Below, in pieces: positions 6,016 to 6,070 of a stretch of 6,070 nt of DNA. The stretch spans positions 1 through 6,070 of the forward strand of contig CAMYVI010000159.1 in assembly GCA_947302185.1 (NCBI GenBank), given 5' to 3'. The notes under the pieces are model-generated. The model ran no database searches, had not been told where the DNA came from, and saw only the letters and a program-made list of their open reading frames with translations. The translations under genes were made by a program, and so were the position numbers. The stretch's first letter is position 1. Each line of letters begins with the position of its first letter. The stretch is from an uncultured Lachnospiraceae bacterium. GTDB taxonomy: Bacteria; Bacillota_A; Clostridia; Lachnospirales; Lachnospiraceae.

Positions 6016-6070
6016 TATGTGTTCAGATGTTCCCGTTCACCGGGAAGCGATTCCTTTATTATATGCGGTA
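6016..6070. repeat. long direct repeat, copy 2 (runs to the window edge)
   Basis: Identical over 55 bp to 5880-5934, with the same TTCCCG/CGGGAA hairpin (6030-6046) and minus-strand TATAAT (6058-6063). The match is cut off by the end of the window, so the true repeat may be longer and further units may follow. The whole 5830-6070 stretch carries repeats and the recombinase leader; I see no gene in it. Confidence 0.9.

Noticed and set aside
5863..6070. Integron attI/attC array upstream of an integron integrase
   Set aside because: GTTTAAC fits the RYYYAAC core, but no partner GTTRRRY on the same strand, no attC-type folding and no cassette genes are seen, and the integrase shows no evident IntI-specific insertion.
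5880..6070. CRISPR array
   Set aside because: Only two long repeats of at least 55 bp with an 81-bp interval that itself contains repeated sequence; no regular short repeats or spacers and no cas genes.

Overview
The window looks like a chromosomal piece of a Gram-positive, low-to-mid GC Clostridia-type bacterium, perhaps Lachnospiraceae. This rests on strong AGGAGG-type ribosome binding sites, the lspA-rluD pairing common in Firmicutes, and the general look of the proteins. The taxonomic placement is inference; no rRNA or marker search was possible.

Left half, plus strand: a compact cluster of aroB (3-dehydroquinate synthase, GTG start at 112), lspA (lipoprotein signal peptidase) and an rluD-type 23S rRNA pseudouridine synthase. 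lspA and rluD overlap by ATGA and are probably translationally coupled. The rluD-like gene is broken by one in-frame TAA at 2430-2432. Coding continues in the same frame on both sides, so this is a single-codon nonsense change (or a sequencing error or readthrough), not a frameshift. The cluster ends at a strong hairpin at 2806-2858 that can serve both strands.

Middle, minus strand: after about 110 bp rich in stem-loops comes an L-lactate permease family gene (lldP/lctP). An extended -10 promoter immediately upstream fixes its start at 4494, not at the longer open frame beginning at 4569.

Right third, minus strand: a complete Xer-like tyrosine recombinase of 357 residues with all six catalytic residues. 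Repeats lie on both sides of it. Downstream (4606-4767) are two dif-like sites (TACATAA-N5-TTATGT), a 23-bp imperfect direct repeat whose second copy covers the recombinase stop codon, and an inverted copy of part of that repeat. Upstream (5863-6070) is a tandem array with a direct repeat of at least 55 bp, a 15-bp repeat, and a 49-bp stem-loop present in only one unit; the array runs off the window edge.

The left half is ordinary housekeeping DNA. The recombinase with its flanking repeats is the part most likely to hold something undescribed. A working model is a Xer-family recombinase sitting beside its own binding or recombination sites, but the sequence alone does not prove recombination.
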